Shown here piece after piece: positions 63,701-64,000 of a stretch of 64,000 bases of DNA; positions within the stretch are counted from its first letter, which is position 1; each line of letters starts with the position of its first letter. Source of the DNA: Leishmania mexicana MHOM/GT/2001/U1103 (taxonomy: Eukaryota > Euglenozoa > Kinetoplastea > Trypanosomatida > Trypanosomatidae); NCBI RefSeq assembly GCF_000234665.1, contig NC_018334.1, positions 992,001 through 1,056,000 on the forward strand, read 5' to 3'. The notes beneath the pieces were generated by a model. It did no database searches. It had not been told where the DNA came from and saw only the letters and a list, made by a program, of their open reading frames with translations. The position numbers were made by a program, and so were the translations under genes.

Positions 63701-64000
63701 TCACGTGAGAACGCAGAGCAGACGAGCGGGGCGGGAGGCGTGAAGGAGGGAGGGACGGGAGGGCGCAGATGAGGGTGGGTGGTGTGGACAGCGCTTCACT
63801 ATGGTTTCCGAGTTCCTCAGGAAAGCGAAGAAGAGGCACTTGAGAGAGGCCCGCGGCAAGTCGTCAGGTGACGCCGCAATCCGTTTTGCATGTTCCTCTC
63901 GGGTGAATCGACCACGTCGGTCCAGATGCGAGGCGGTGGGCACAAGTGGCGCGACGAAGATTCCGTTGATGAGGATCAACGTCGGAAGAGAAAATAAAAA
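63701..64000 (-). other. Open minus-strand frame at the right edge, possible gene remnant
   Basis: A minus frame is open from the window edge to a TGA near 63701. The upstream half (about 63980-63790) has balanced composition and reads like protein (LILINGIFVAPLVPTASHLD, FTREEHAKRIAASPDDLPRA). The second half dissolves into Pro/Ser/Leu from a pyrimidine tract. No ATG opens the frame and the gene, if any, would extend off the window. It may be the end of the preceding gene, a decayed gene like that at 5771-6359, or spacer. Confidence 0.3.

Overview
The window looks like a stretch of a Leishmania chromosome (kinetoplastid nuclear DNA). Every convincing gene is intron-free and lies on the minus strand, so transcription runs from high to low coordinates as one polycistronic unit. 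The gaps between genes are 1.8-4.7 kb and carry polypyrimidine tracts (purine-rich on the plus strand), CA/TG and homopolymer runs, and SIDER-type retroposon remnants. One gene encodes the kinetoplastid prostaglandin F2-alpha synthase, which I recall being on chromosome 31 in L. major (not checked). Subgenus and species cannot be fixed from the sequence alone.

Layout in transcription order: 62595-60289, a 768-aa protein with a predicted acylated N-terminus; 56292-53707, an 861-aa disordered protein; 48996-45220, a 1258-aa helical-repeat protein; 42588-40063, an 841-aa basic Ser-rich protein; 35544-34690, prostaglandin F2-alpha synthase; 31983-28873, a 1036-aa Ser-rich protein; 25931-23145, a tRNA ligase of the Trl1 type; 20652-18349, a 767-aa disordered protein; 16578-15544, a 344-aa protein with a methionine-rich head; 11562-8323, a 1079-aa Ser-rich protein; 3924-2773, a 383-aa Ser-rich protein. 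Eight of the eleven are long, low-complexity, Ser/Pro/Ala-rich proteins with no recognisable domain. Start codons were set at the first in-frame ATG, because longer readings begin with GTG or TTG.

Non-genic structure: two SIDER2 copies (16964-17446 and 26487-26969) appear identical over about 483 bp. They are direct repeats bracketing a 9.5-kb block that holds the 767-aa gene and the tRNA ligase. A third, diverged SIDER2 lies at 484-970 and a possible further SIDER at 52600-52990. A previously coding stretch, now broken by two frameshifts, lies at 5771-6359 with its own splice-acceptor signal. The sequence downstream of the 1079-aa gene also reads as decayed coding sequence in the same frame. 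Both window edges carry open frames that may be the ends of further genes.

As is usual in trypanosomatids, neighbours in the unit need not share a function. The two identifiable enzymes act in tRNA splicing and in prostaglandin/aldo-keto metabolism. The main points for follow-up are the Trl1 active site, which reads Glu where the nucleotidyl-accepting Lys is expected, the identical SIDER2 pair, the frameshifted gene, and short motifs shared among the disordered proteins.
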